The notes under the pieces: model-generated
The model's database searches: none
Seen by the model: only the letters and a program-made list of their open reading frames with translations
What the model was told of the DNA's origin: nothing
Made by a program: the position numbers and the translations under genes
NCBI GenBank assembly: GCA_023435565.1
Contig: JAEYRN010000100.1
Span: 1 to 64,000 of the forward strand
Source of the DNA: Bacillota bacterium
GTDB lineage: Bacteria > Bacillota > UBA4882 > UBA8346
Length of the DNA: 64,000 nt
Reading direction: 5' to 3'
Shown here: in pieces, positions 22,792 through 32,121 of the stretch
How the letters are laid out: each line of letters starts with the position of its first letter
How positions within the stretch are numbered: position 1 is the stretch's first letter

Positions 22792-24756
22792 ATGAAAATT
22801 CTAATCAGGTTCTTGGTCAGTTTTTTTTGTTTGTTTTTCTTTGTCTTGCCTATTCGGGCGGAAGAGGTTGCCGGGCAATGTCTTTTCCCTGTTTATGGCG
22901 TTTCATTAGGAAAAACTACTGTCAATGAAATTATGACAGTGGAATTAACTGAATCTGAGAAAGGTTTAGAAACAGAAGGCACTTTCAGTTTGGATTCAAT
23001 GGAATTTAGCTACGAAGAACTAATTATTACAATGCTTAAAATAGACAAAGATCGACCGATGCCGCTTCTCTGGAAAAATGCCGGCTTTGAATGGAGTTTA
23101 TCCTATCAGTCATGGATTAGCCTTTTAGAAAATCTTGGTTTTTCAATTAAAACTACTCTAGCTCCAACTTTGCAAATTAAAGAAGACCATCCGGTATTGG
23201 AGTGTCAATTTGAAGCTTTTTTCTCTACCGATTATCCGATAGTTTTTACCTTCATATTTAGAAATAATCGGGGTACCGGAGTTACTTCCGGAAATGTCTT
23301 GGATCAGATTGAGGCCAGGTATATCCCGGATTTTGAAGAGTTTAACACTGATACTAAAAATAAAAACAAGGAGCCAAACTTACTAGATGAATCAAAAAGA
23401 AAAGCGTTGGCTTTAACGGGAATAGAAGCAACTGTCAATGGGTTAAGCCATGAAAGATTGGAATTGGTAAATCTAAACCAAGAAAGTACTGAATATTGGA
23501 AAAAGGTATTAGCTGAAGAATGGGGCATTAGCAAACGTAGTCAACTCTTGGAAAAGATAGCTTTTTTGGAATCAAAAGGCGATTCCCAAGTATATCAGGA
23601 TTTAGTGCGGGTGATTAATGAAAATCCAGATATGACCATTAATGAAATGGGAATAAAACTAAATTATGATAATATTCAAATCAAACGATTATATTTTATA
23701 AAGGAAAAGCAAGATCTAATCGGTGACAGAGCTTTGCGGGCTAGGGATTATTCCAGAGGTGCTTTTTTAAGCCGTATCGGATACCAGGTGGGTTTTCTTT
23801 CGGCAAACGAGGCCTGGGTCCATTTGCGGCGTATCTTAACCAAAGTGGAGGGATTATATCAATCCTGGGAAGATTATGCCTCCAACTATATAATGGGTTT
23901 GTTTTTTGAAGCTTCCGAAGTCAAAATGGAGTACGAAAAAATTAATCAAGCATTACAAGCGTATGCAGAACTGACCAATAGAGAAGGAAGCATTTGGAGA
24001 CTACCCTGGAATGGGATTAATCCGGAACCACCCATTATTGGAAATATTTTAGAAGACACTTTGTATTTTCCGTCGGATCAATACCAAGCTTGGACAAATT
24101 ACATAAATGGCTGGGAATGTTATCTAAGAGGCGAATACGAAGGATCCTTAGATTTCTATAAAAAAGGATTGACCTTAGATCCTGAATTTACTCATCTATG
24201 GTTATTAATTGCGATGGTTTATAGTGCACAGACAGATTTTATACAGGCGGTTGAAGCTTTTAACGAGTATTTCAAAGGGAATCCGGATGATTATTTACCC
24301 AGGATTTATTTGGCGGAGGTTTATGAAAAAAATAATCAAATCGAGGAAGCTCTTAATGAATATAATAAAGCAATTGACCTGGATGATGCTAAACCGGAAG
24401 GTTTTGTGGGTTTGGGACGAATCGCGTTGAATTCGGGAGATTACGAATTAGCCATCAGTTATTTTAGAATTGCTGAATCGTTATATCTTACTGGGAATGA
24501 AAGTATTTTTTATACACTATATCTACTTGGTTATAGTTATTACAAAATAGAAAAATTTGACAAAGCATTGTCATACTTTTTGAGAGCTTATGGGAACTAT
24601 GCGGAGGATATGTATCTCAATTATTACCTCGGAGTTTGTTATCTATATAACCAAAATTTTAAATTAGCTTTGACCTATATCAATCAAGCAGAAGAATTGG
24701 GTTTGGAACTACCTCAGGAAGTCAAGGACTTGTTGACGAAAAAAAGCAAACCCTAA
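22792..24756 (+). CDS. Exported TPR-repeat protein
   Basis: 654 residues with a strong signal peptide (ILIRFLVSFFCLFFFVLPIRAEE). The N-terminal 200 residues are a beta-rich domain I do not recognise. The middle is helical. From about residue 440 there are tandem tetratricopeptide repeats: NYINGWECYLRGEYEGSLDFY, HLWLLIAMVYSAQTDF, PRIYLAEVYEKNNQIEEALN, GFVGLGRIALNSGDYELAIS and LNYYLGVCYLYNQNFKLALT. TPR arrays mediate protein contacts. The neighbours give no pathway. The ribosome-binding site GGAGAG is about 14 bases from the ATG, rather far. Confidence 0.75.
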   Translation: MKILIRFLVSFFCLFFFVLPIRAEEVAGQCLFPVYGVSLGKTTVNEIMTVELTESEKGLETEGTFSLDSMEFSYEELIITMLKIDKDRPMPLLWKNAGFEWSLSYQSWISLLENLGFSIKTTLAPTLQIKEDHPVLECQFEAFFSTDYPIVFTFIFRNNRGTGVTSGNVLDQIEARYIPDFEEFNTDTKNKNKEPNLLDESKRKALALTGIEATVNGLSHERLELVNLNQESTEYWKKVLAEEWGISKRSQLLEKIAFLESKGDSQVYQDLVRVINENPDMTINEMGIKLNYDNIQIKRLYFIKEKQDLIGDRALRARDYSRGAFLSRIGYQVGFLSANEAWVHLRRILTKVEGLYQSWEDYASNYIMGLFFEASEVKMEYEKINQALQAYAELTNREGSIWRLPWNGINPEPPIIGNILEDTLYFPSDQYQAWTNYINGWECYLRGEYEGSLDFYKKGLTLDPEFTHLWLLIAMVYSAQTDFIQAVEAFNEYFKGNPDDYLPRIYLAEVYEKNNQIEEALNEYNKAIDLDDAKPEGFVGLGRIALNSGDYELAISYFRIAESLYLTGNESIFYTLYLLGYSYYKIEKFDKALSYFLRAYGNYAEDMYLNYYLGVCYLYNQNFKLALTYINQAEELGLELPQEVKDLLTKKSKP

Positions 24757-24841
24757 TAATATTTCCGATATAACATCTTAAATCCCTCCCGCTTCTAAAA
24801 AAGCAAAAATTCTCATATGGTGAATGCGGGGGTGATTTAAA

Positions 24842-25270
24842 ATGGGGGAGCTGCGAGTCGATGTACTCAAAGTCAAGACTGAATTCAATATTGCAAAAAA
24901 TAAGTTTGAAAAATATCGAGTTATTTTAAATTGGAGTTTTTATTCGGGAGGAGCTTTTCTGCTTTTAGTATTAAGTATTATTTTATTCCCACCAGAACAA
25001 CCTTGGTGGAGATTTGTATCAAATATATGTTTTACGGTTTTGCTTTTAAATCTTTGGGTATCATATTGGTTAATTTGTAGTATAAAATCCATTCAAAGGA
25101 ATATTGGAGAATTAAGAGTTAAGTTAATACAATTAGCATGGGAGAAGATTTGCGACTGTAAGCAACCTTGCGATTGTGTTTCAAAAATGGAAAAGGAAAT
25201 TATGGCAGAAGACAAGTTGTGGAACGATGGAATTTTGGCAGAGGTGGAACATGGGGACGAATTATCTTGA
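24842..25270 (+). CDS. Small membrane protein of unknown function
   Basis: 142 residues. A helical N-terminal part is followed by two membrane segments (WSFYSGGAFLLLVLSIILF and FVSNICFTVLLLNLWVSYWL) and a cytosolic tail with a cysteine cluster, CDCKQPCDC, that might bind a metal. Its start follows GGGGGTG, which can pair with the upstream CCTCCCGC and so might be partly masked. It overlaps the M20 peptidase start by 20 bp, so the two are coupled. Family not recognised. Confidence 0.55.
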   Translation: MGELRVDVLKVKTEFNIAKNKFEKYRVILNWSFYSGGAFLLLVLSIILFPPEQPWWRFVSNICFTVLLLNLWVSYWLICSIKSIQRNIGELRVKLIQLAWEKICDCKQPCDCVSKMEKEIMAEDKLWNDGILAEVEHGDELS

Positions 25271-26354
25271 ATTTTTAGAAAGAATGGTAAATATTGATTC
25301 CGGTACAGGGGACATTGAGGGAATTAAAAAAATAAGCGAATTGATCCGACCGCGTTTGAGGGAGATTGGTTTCAGTTTCGAGCCGGTTGAAGCTGAGGAC
25401 GGTTCAGTCCATTTTCATGCCAGGAGAGGTTCGGGGAAAAAAATATTATTATTGGCCCATCTGGATACGGTTTTCTCCAAAGGGACCGCAAAAACTAGAA
25501 GATTTCACACCGAAGGAGATCTGGCTTTCGGACCGGGTGTATCTGATTGTAAATCGGGAGTGGTGACTATTATTGGGGCGTTAGATGAGTTAAAACGCTA
25601 TCAATGGCCTGATTTGGAGATAAATTGTCTTTTTAATTCCGATGAGGAGATTAGTTCACCAGGTTCGCGTAAAATTATTGAAAGTCTAGCCAGAGATGCT
25701 GCTGCTGTGCTGGTAGTCGAACCTGCCGAAATGGAAAACATCACTGTCGCCAGAAAAGGAATTGGGCGGTTCACTTTAAGGGTATTCGGCAAAGCAGCCC
25801 ATTCCGGATCCAATTATCTTGATGGTTCTAATGCCATATTGGAACTGGCCCATCAGATCATCGCTATCCAGGGTTTAAGTCGAGTCGAAGAAGGTATAAC
25901 CTTGAATGTCGGCGTAATCGGCGGAGGAGCTAAGCCTAATATTGTCCCGGATTATGCCGTAGCGGAGATTGATTTGAGGATTATCAAGCCGGAACAGGTA
26001 GAATTGATTCTAAAAGAGCTTAGGGAAGTCACATCTGTTTGCAAAGTGTTAGGAAATTCAACACGGTTGGAAGGGCGAATTACAAGACCCCCGATGCCAT
26101 CTAATGAAACCAATTTAAAACTTTATGAAAAAATAAAGTCTGTCGGTCGAAGCATTGGTATAGAATTAGGCGCTTTGGAATCGGGTGGCGGATCTGACGC
26201 CAATTTTGCAGCGGCTTTGGGAGCTCCGACCATTGACGGATTAGGGCCAATTGGCGGTGGTCATCATTCTGAGGCGGAATATATGAACATTCCCAGCTTA
26301 GAGCGGAGGATAAACCTATTGGCTAGTTTTATACGGATATTGCCGGACAACTAA
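25251..26354 (+). CDS. M20-family metallopeptidase
   Basis: The likely start is the ATG at 25251 (MGTNYLEFLERMVNIDSGTG), giving 367 residues; an in-frame start at 25176 would run far into the upstream gene. The di-zinc motifs of M20 peptidases are complete: LLAHLDTVFSKG, GPGVSDCKSG, NSDEEISSPG (catalytic glutamate), VVEPAE and the late GGGHHSEAEY histidine. The dimerisation domain lies in the middle. It is closest in layout to carboxypeptidase-G2-type enzymes that cut C-terminal glutamate or similar groups. No signal peptide, so it is cytosolic. Confidence 0.9.
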   Translation: MGTNYLEFLERMVNIDSGTGDIEGIKKISELIRPRLREIGFSFEPVEAEDGSVHFHARRGSGKKILLLAHLDTVFSKGTAKTRRFHTEGDLAFGPGVSDCKSGVVTIIGALDELKRYQWPDLEINCLFNSDEEISSPGSRKIIESLARDAAAVLVVEPAEMENITVARKGIGRFTLRVFGKAAHSGSNYLDGSNAILELAHQIIAIQGLSRVEEGITLNVGVIGGGAKPNIVPDYAVAEIDLRIIKPEQVELILKELREVTSVCKVLGNSTRLEGRITRPPMPSNETNLKLYEKIKSVGRSIGIELGALESGGGSDANFAAALGAPTIDGLGPIGGGHHSEAEYMNIPSLERRINLLASFIRILPDN

Positions 26355-26390
26355 TGTTGTAGTATATTAGAAGACAGATAATTGAGATAG

Positions 26391-26429
26391 AAGCGATCAT
26401 TCCGTAAACGGTATGTTCGCTTTATTTTC
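26391..26429 (+). terminator. Terminator after M20 peptidase
   Basis: AAGCGA-n-CAT-n-CCG (from 26391) pairs with CGG-n-ATG-n-TCGCTT around TAAA, followed by TATTTT. It ends only about 13 bp before the next start codon. Confidence 0.75.
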
Positions 26430-26441
26430 ATTGGGGGTATC

Positions 26442-27116
26442 ATGGGAACAATCATCAATTTCGCGGCAATTATCATCGGAGGTCTGATCGGATTAATTTT
26501 TCGAGAACGTTTTCCGGAACGCATTGCCCAAACTGCTTTACAGGTAATGGGTCTTTTTACGCTTTTAGTCGGAATCCAAATGGCATTTCAGGGCAAGGAG
26601 CTGATTTTAATATTAATCAGTCTGGCCGGAGGGGCAATGCTTGGAGAGTTAATCGGGATTGAGGACAGGTTGGAACGTTTCGGGAAATGGATTGAAAAAT
26701 CCTTAAAAGTAACCGAAGGGAGTCCTGCTAAGGGTTTCATTTATGCCAGTCTGGTGTTTGCAGTCGGTTCAATGGCAATCGTCGGGAGTATTGCTGATGG
26801 GGTTAGTGGCGATTATTCCATTTTATTTACAAAGGCAATGATGGATGGGATTATCTCAATTCCTTTTGCTGCCGGTATGGGACCGGGAGTATTGGGTTCA
26901 GCGGCGACAATTCTGGTTTATCAGGGAAGTCTGACTTTGATGGCCAAAGGATTGCAATCATTTTTCAATCCGGTTGTAATCAACGAGTTGACTGCCGTAG
27001 GCGGGGTTCTAGTAATCGGAATCGGAATCAATATTTTGGGTCTCCAAAAAATAAAAGTCGCTAATTTTTTGCCCGCGTTGGCGCTAATTATTGTTTTAAC
27101 AATAATTAGGCCTTGA
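26442..27116 (+). CDS. DUF554 membrane protein
   Basis: 224 residues with six to seven hydrophobic segments. The family pattern is clear: MGTIINFAAIIIGGLIGLIF, LLVGIQMAFQGKE, SLAGGAMLGELIGIEDRLERFG, FVYASLVFAVGSMAIVGSIADG-like and the DYSILFTKAMMDGI segment. It is related to Bacillus YdfK-type proteins of unknown transport function. The ATG follows TGGGGGTATC. It is separated from the peptidase by a terminator and from hppA by 307 bp. Confidence 0.88.
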   Translation: MGTIINFAAIIIGGLIGLIFRERFPERIAQTALQVMGLFTLLVGIQMAFQGKELILILISLAGGAMLGELIGIEDRLERFGKWIEKSLKVTEGSPAKGFIYASLVFAVGSMAIVGSIADGVSGDYSILFTKAMMDGIISIPFAAGMGPGVLGSAATILVYQGSLTLMAKGLQSFFNPVVINELTAVGGVLVIGIGINILGLQKIKVANFLPALALIIVLTIIRP

Positions 27117-27423
27117 TTAAGAACCAAGCTTCCATTTATTTGATGATTATGGTATGATAAATTGGGCAATAAGTTGAAATTTTTTAACAGATTTAGTTAT
27201 CTTCAGAATTGATCTTAATGAAGCTTGATTCATCGGCTAAACAAACTGTCAATTTAGGTTTGTTTAGAAGAAAGGAGTGAAGTTGGGAGAAAATTGCTGA
27301 GGTATAAAGCCATAATGTAACTAGGACCCTACTTACATATGGTTTAACAAGAATTATCGCTTTAGGAACAAATTATTAATAATCTAACGTAAAACCATAC
27401 AACCTTAAGGGGGAATTTTCAGC
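27117..27423 (+). other. Long leader region before hppA
   Basis: 307 bp without a gene. It contains a perfect hairpin CTAAACAAAC (27237-27246) with GTTTGTTTAG (27258-27267), then AAAGGAGTG before a very short frame (TTG GGA GAA AAT TGC TGA), and further AT-rich sequence up to the hppA ribosome-binding site AAGGGGG. It matches no riboswitch class I know. It could be an attenuating leader, with weak evidence. Confidence 0.35.
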
Positions 27424-29577
27424 ATGTCCGATCAATTAGTGGAATTATTATTTTATTTAGTACCGTTTGGTTCGCTTTTTGCGTTATTCTATGCCTTATA
27501 CTTATTTGAATTTGTAAGCAAACAAGAACCCGGTAATGAAAAGATGCAGGAGATTTCGGCGGCGGTCCGGGAAGGGGCCAAAGCTTATTTGAGAAGGCAG
27601 TACAAAGGAGTGGCCCTATTTTTTGCTGTTATGTTTATTATTTTAACCGTTATTTCTTTTATGGGGTATCTGCCTAAAGTAGTACCGATTGCTTTCTTGA
27701 CCGGTGGTTTCTTTTCGGCCCTTGCCGGCCTTTTCGGAATGATGACTGCTACTAAAGCCAATGCCCGTACTGCTTGGGCCGCCAGTAAAAGTCTTAACTC
27801 CGGACTGCAAGTCGCCTTTAAGAGCGGCGCAGTGATGGGCTTGGTAGTTGTTGGCTTAGGACTCTTGGACTTAAGCATTTGGTTTTTGGTCTTAAAGTTT
27901 GGTTTAAATGCTCCAATTAGTGAGATTACAGCTACAATGTTGAACTTCGGCATGGGCGCCAGTTCCATGGCTCTTTTTGCCCGTGTCGGCGGTGGAATTT
28001 TCACCAAAGCGGCCGATGTTGGGGCCGACTTGGTCGGTAAAGTTGAAGCCGGCATTCCCGAAGACGACCCCCGTAATCCGGCGGTTATCGCTGATAATGT
28101 TGGTGATAATGTTGGTGATGTTGCCGGAATGGGGGCTGATCTTTATGAATCCTATGTTGGATCAATAGTAGCTACTTCCGCGCTGGCGGTTGCGGCAGGT
28201 TTAGGTATTAGGGGCGTAATGATCCCGATGATTATGGCGGTTATTGGTGTTTTTGCTTCGATTATCGGTACTTTTTTTGTACGTTCCGAGGAAAAAGCGG
28301 AACAAAAAGTATTACTAAAAGCTTTGCGTAAAGGGACTTATGTCAGTTCAATCATAATTGCTGTCGTAGCTTATCCGTTAATCGGCATGATTTTGGGTTG
28401 GGAACATATCGGCGTTTACGGCGCGGTATTAGCCGGATTAATTGGCGGAGTCATTATAGGAGCCTTAACCGAGTATTATACATCCGCTACTTATAAACCC
28501 ACCAAAGATGTGGCCGAGACTGCTTTAACCGGTCCGGCAACTGTTATCATCGGAGGACTTTCCGTAGGAATGCTTTCAACTTTCTTACCGGTTTTAGTGG
28601 TAGCTATAGCGATTATCGTTAGCTACTTTATGGCTGGACATGGCGATTTTGAAATGGGATTATATGGTATTGCCATCTCTGCGGTTGGAATGCTTTCAAC
28701 TCTTGGAATTACCTTGGCAACCGACGCTTATGGACCGGTGGCTGATAATGCTGGTGGAATCGCTGAAATGGCTGGCTTGGGTAAAGAAGTCCGACAACGT
28801 ACCGATGCTTTGGATTCATTAGGAAATACCACCGCGGCTACGGGGAAAGGCTTTGCAATCGGATCCGCCGCACTGACCGCATTGGCGTTAATCGCTTCAT
28901 TCACTGATAAAGTACAGACTGAAAGTATGCAAATGATTGAAAAAATTACTTCAAACGGTGGAATAATCCCACAATGGCTTCAAGAAGCGAGTAAACTTAA
29001 TAATTTCTTGGATATTACCAACCCGCAGGTATTGGTCGGATTATTGGTCGGTGGTATGCTTCCGTTTCTATTCTGTTCTATGACCATGCAGGCTGTGGGT
29101 CGGGCTGCCCAAAGTATTGTAATTGAGGTCCGCCGTCAATTTAAAGAGATCGTTGGTTTAATGGAAGGTAAAGCCAAAGCTGACTATGCTAGTTGTGTTG
29201 ACATTTGTACCAAGTCAGCCCAAAAAGAGATGGTTTTACCCGCTCTTTCGGCAATTATCGCTCCGGTAATTGTAGGTTTGTTGGTCGGTGTGAAGGGTGT
29301 TGCCGGGTTGTTGGCCGGTTCCACTGTGGCTGGCTTTGTTTTGGCGGTTATGATGGCTAATGCCGGTGGTAGCTGGGATAATGCTAAAAAATACATCGAA
29401 GAAGGTAATCACGGCGGTAAAGGGTCTGATGCTCACAAAGCTGCTGTTGTCGGTGATACCGTCGGTGATCCCTTTAAAGATACTTCCGGACCGTCATTGA
29501 ACATCTTAATCAAATTGACGTCAATGGTATCGGTAGTATTTGCCTCCTTTATTTTGGCTAATGCCATATTTAAATAA
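27424..29577 (+). CDS. hppA: Membrane-bound ion-pumping pyrophosphatase
   Basis: 717 residues with about 16 membrane segments. It splits pyrophosphate and pumps H+ or Na+ outward. The substrate loops are intact: DVGADLVGKVEAGIPEDDPRNPAVIADNVGDN in pattern, ADLYESYVGS, and the late DTVGDPFKDTSGPS. GNTTAATGKG has alanine where potassium-independent enzymes have lysine, so it should be potassium-dependent. The glutamate in LYESYVGS sits where sodium-pumping relatives such as that of Thermotoga carry it, so a sodium pump is plausible; ion choice is inference. Monocistronic between a long leader and a terminator. Confidence 0.95.
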   Translation: MSDQLVELLFYLVPFGSLFALFYALYLFEFVSKQEPGNEKMQEISAAVREGAKAYLRRQYKGVALFFAVMFIILTVISFMGYLPKVVPIAFLTGGFFSALAGLFGMMTATKANARTAWAASKSLNSGLQVAFKSGAVMGLVVVGLGLLDLSIWFLVLKFGLNAPISEITATMLNFGMGASSMALFARVGGGIFTKAADVGADLVGKVEAGIPEDDPRNPAVIADNVGDNVGDVAGMGADLYESYVGSIVATSALAVAAGLGIRGVMIPMIMAVIGVFASIIGTFFVRSEEKAEQKVLLKALRKGTYVSSIIIAVVAYPLIGMILGWEHIGVYGAVLAGLIGGVIIGALTEYYTSATYKPTKDVAETALTGPATVIIGGLSVGMLSTFLPVLVVAIAIIVSYFMAGHGDFEMGLYGIAISAVGMLSTLGITLATDAYGPVADNAGGIAEMAGLGKEVRQRTDALDSLGNTTAATGKGFAIGSAALTALALIASFTDKVQTESMQMIEKITSNGGIIPQWLQEASKLNNFLDITNPQVLVGLLVGGMLPFLFCSMTMQAVGRAAQSIVIEVRRQFKEIVGLMEGKAKADYASCVDICTKSAQKEMVLPALSAIIAPVIVGLLVGVKGVAGLLAGSTVAGFVLAVMMANAGGSWDNAKKYIEEGNHGGKGSDAHKAAVVGDTVGDPFKDTSGPSLNILIKLTSMVSVVFASFILANAIFK

Positions 29578-29597
29578 AGAGTAGAATTATTTTAACT

Positions 29598-29636
29598 AAA
29601 AGAGGCCGCCTTAAAAAAAGCGACCTCTTTTTTTTA
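29598..29636 (+). terminator. Terminator after hppA
   Basis: AGAGG-n-CGC pairs with GCG-n-CCTCT, followed by a run of eight or more T. Confidence 0.9.
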
Positions 29637-29704
29637 CTGTTTTATAGGTATGAAACCGGTTGGTTAATCGTACATTTTAAAGTAGTCCAAAATGAGGTGA
29701 GTCA

Positions 29705-31243
29705 ATGAATCAACCGGTATCTGTATTAAAAGGAACGGTATTATTGGCATTTGCCGGATTTATTGTAAAAACGATGGGAGCGGTTTATCGAATTATCCTT
29801 GCGCGCTTAATCGGTGTAGAAGGAATCGGATTATACCAAATGGCCTATCCGGTCTATTTGGTATTTTTATCACTTTCTACGGCCGGGATACCTATTGCTT
29901 TATCAAAGTTAATTGCAGAAAAGGAGATTCAAAAAGACGATGCAGGAGTAAAATTAATTTTTCAAGCCGCGCTAATTTTATTATTAGGTTTAGGGGTAAC
30001 CTGTTCTTTGACAATGGGATTTTCAGCCCGCTGGCTAGCAGAACGGGTTGTTGCTGATCCGAGGGCGGTTTTTGCGATTTGGGCCTTGGCCCCGGCGATT
30101 TTATTTATGAGTTTACTTGCAGTTTTCAGAGGATTCTTTCAGGGAAGACGAGAAATGGGATTGAGCGCAGTCTCTCAGATTATTGAACAAGCAATTAGGG
30201 TTGGTGTTGCGATTACCTTGGCTATATGTTTAGTCAAAGAAGGAGTTGAATATGCCGCGGCCGGCGCCGCTTTTGGGGCGACTATAGGTGGTGCGGCATC
30301 TTTATTATATTTAGTTCTGATTCATTTAGGAAGTTTTCAAAAGGTAAAAATGAGGGTAAATTGGAAGAGTATTCAGCTAACAATTAACAAGATTGTCAAA
30401 TTTGCCATTCCAATTTCGGTAGCTGTAATTTTAATGCCGGTTTTACAAACATTGGATTCGATTATTGTTCCTATCAGGCTGCAAAGTATTGGTTATACGG
30501 TTAACCAGGCAACTTCAATGTTGGGTATACTCGGTAACTCTTGGGCAGTATTATATCTAACGACAATTGTGACCGGGGCAATCGCCTCTAATCTGGTTCC
30601 GGCGCTCGCTTCATTGAATGTGATTGGGAAACGCAATTTTCTAAGAGGTAAAATTGAGAATGGTATTAGATTGGGATTAATTTGGGTTCTTCCAATGTCG
30701 GTAGGCCTTTATTGGTTCGGGAGTACTATTTTCCAGATTTTGTATGGAATTAGAGGTATTGAAGTTCTTAGCTGGCTAGCTCCGGCTGTAATTTTTTTGG
30801 GATTGGAACAAATCACAGCCGGGGTATTGCAGGGAATGGGAAAACCAGTACAACCATTATTGAATTTTGGAGTAGGAGCAGCAGTAAAAATAGTTGTTAG
30901 TTTATTGACAATCGGATGGCCGGGATTGAACCTTGCCGGGGCAGCCTTGGGTACCGTATGTGGTGCGGGTGTAACAGCCGGATTAAATTTGTTTTCTCTA
31001 CAACGTTTGGTTAAAATTAATATCAATATAGTTTCTCCCGGTTGTGCCGCTCTCTTAATGCTGATATTTTGTGGATATTTAATAAGAACTTTTGAGTTAA
31101 ATTATATTTGGGAAATGCTTACTTCCGGAGGATTGAGTTTTCTGGCTTATCTTATTGCTTTAAGGTTTTTGGGAGGAATTAAAAATAGTGATCTCGAAGT
31201 AATTGGCAAATTATTGGGGAGAAGGGGAACTTATCATGTCTAA
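29705..31243 (+). CDS. spoVB: SpoVB-type polysaccharide/lipid flippase
   Basis: 512 residues with about 14 membrane segments of the MOP (MATE/MurJ-like) exporter superfamily. The N-terminus LKGTVLLAFAGFIVKTMGAVYRI and YQMAYPVYLVFLSLSTAGIPIALSKLIAE matches the SpoVB/YabM group. Its role in the family is to flip a peptidoglycan or polysaccharide lipid precursor, in Bacillus for spore cortex. It overlaps mazG by 8 bp, and the following genes are also of the spoVB-mazG-yabP-yabQ neighbourhood. The specific SpoVB role is inferred from context. Confidence 0.87.
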   Translation: MNQPVSVLKGTVLLAFAGFIVKTMGAVYRIILARLIGVEGIGLYQMAYPVYLVFLSLSTAGIPIALSKLIAEKEIQKDDAGVKLIFQAALILLLGLGVTCSLTMGFSARWLAERVVADPRAVFAIWALAPAILFMSLLAVFRGFFQGRREMGLSAVSQIIEQAIRVGVAITLAICLVKEGVEYAAAGAAFGATIGGAASLLYLVLIHLGSFQKVKMRVNWKSIQLTINKIVKFAIPISVAVILMPVLQTLDSIIVPIRLQSIGYTVNQATSMLGILGNSWAVLYLTTIVTGAIASNLVPALASLNVIGKRNFLRGKIENGIRLGLIWVLPMSVGLYWFGSTIFQILYGIRGIEVLSWLAPAVIFLGLEQITAGVLQGMGKPVQPLLNFGVGAAVKIVVSLLTIGWPGLNLAGAALGTVCGAGVTAGLNLFSLQRLVKININIVSPGCAALLMLIFCGYLIRTFELNYIWEMLTSGGLSFLAYLIALRFLGGIKNSDLEVIGKLLGRRGTYHV

Positions 31244-32057
31244 TTCGAATTTAACCAGACCGGATAATGCTATGGATAGATTGGTTGAAATTATGGCCCA
31301 GCTTCGCGGCGATGGCGGCTGCCCATGGGATCGGGAACAAACTCATCTATCTCTCAAATCATGTGTTATTGAAGAAACATACGAGGTAGTGGAAGCGATT
31401 GATTCCGGCAGGCCGGACAAGCTTTGTGAAGAATTAGGGGATTTATTATTACAGGTTGTTTTTCATGCTCAGTTAGCTAATGAAGCGGGCCATTTTGGGA
31501 TTATTGATGTTATCAATGGAATTAAGGAGAAATTAATCCGGAGACATCCTCATGTTTTTGGTGATGAGAAAGTCAATAGTGTTTCAGGGGTTTTGGAAAA
31601 TTGGGAGAAAATAAAAAAAAGCGAAATACCCGGGGAACGCAGATCAGTTTTGGATGGGGTACCAAAGGATTTACCGGCATTGATGAAAGCGGAAAAATTG
31701 CAATCAAAAGCGGCTAAAGTCGGATTTGACTGGGGCAATCTTGAAGGACCTTTAAATAAGGTAAAGGAAGAGTTTAACGAATTTGAAGAGTTGCTCCGTT
31801 TGGGAAAAGAGGCCGCTCCCCAAAGTCAGGAATGGGACAAGCTTGAAGATGAGTTCGGCGACATTCTTTTTGCCTTGGTCAATGTTGGCAGGTTTATGAA
31901 AATCAATCCTGAATTGGCCCTCCTTAGGACAAATCGAAAATTTGTCAACCGGTTTCAATACATTGAGCAAGAAGCGGCTGGAGCTGGTAAAAACTTAACT
32001 GAAATGACATTGGATGAAATGGACCTTCTTTGGGAAGAGGCAAAAAGTAAAGAGTGA
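31236..32057 (+). CDS. mazG: Nucleoside triphosphate pyrophosphohydrolase
   Basis: 273 residues from the ATG at 31236; the preceding GAAGGGGAA acts as ribosome-binding site inside spoVB. Two MazG domains are present. The first has GGCPWDREQTHLSL, EETYEVVEAID and EELGDLLLQVVFHAQ, with RRHPHVFGDEKV afterwards. The second has FEELLRLGKE and KLEDEFGDILFALVNVGRF. It hydrolyses NTPs to monophosphates, a house-cleaning function. Translational coupling to spoVB is typical of this neighbourhood in Firmicutes. Confidence 0.94.
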   Translation: MSNSNLTRPDNAMDRLVEIMAQLRGDGGCPWDREQTHLSLKSCVIEETYEVVEAIDSGRPDKLCEELGDLLLQVVFHAQLANEAGHFGIIDVINGIKEKLIRRHPHVFGDEKVNSVSGVLENWEKIKKSEIPGERRSVLDGVPKDLPALMKAEKLQSKAAKVGFDWGNLEGPLNKVKEEFNEFEELLRLGKEAAPQSQEWDKLEDEFGDILFALVNVGRFMKINPELALLRTNRKFVNRFQYIEQEAAGAGKNLTEMTLDEMDLLWEEAKSKE

Positions 32058-32121
32058 AGCCGGTATAAAATGAGTTTGAATTGAAATGCTAGTGGGAGAA
32101 TATACTCGGGAGGAAGCAACA

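Noticed and set aside
27117..27423. Known riboswitch before hppA
   Set aside because: A perfect 10-bp hairpin is present, but no conserved aptamer core of any class I can recall.
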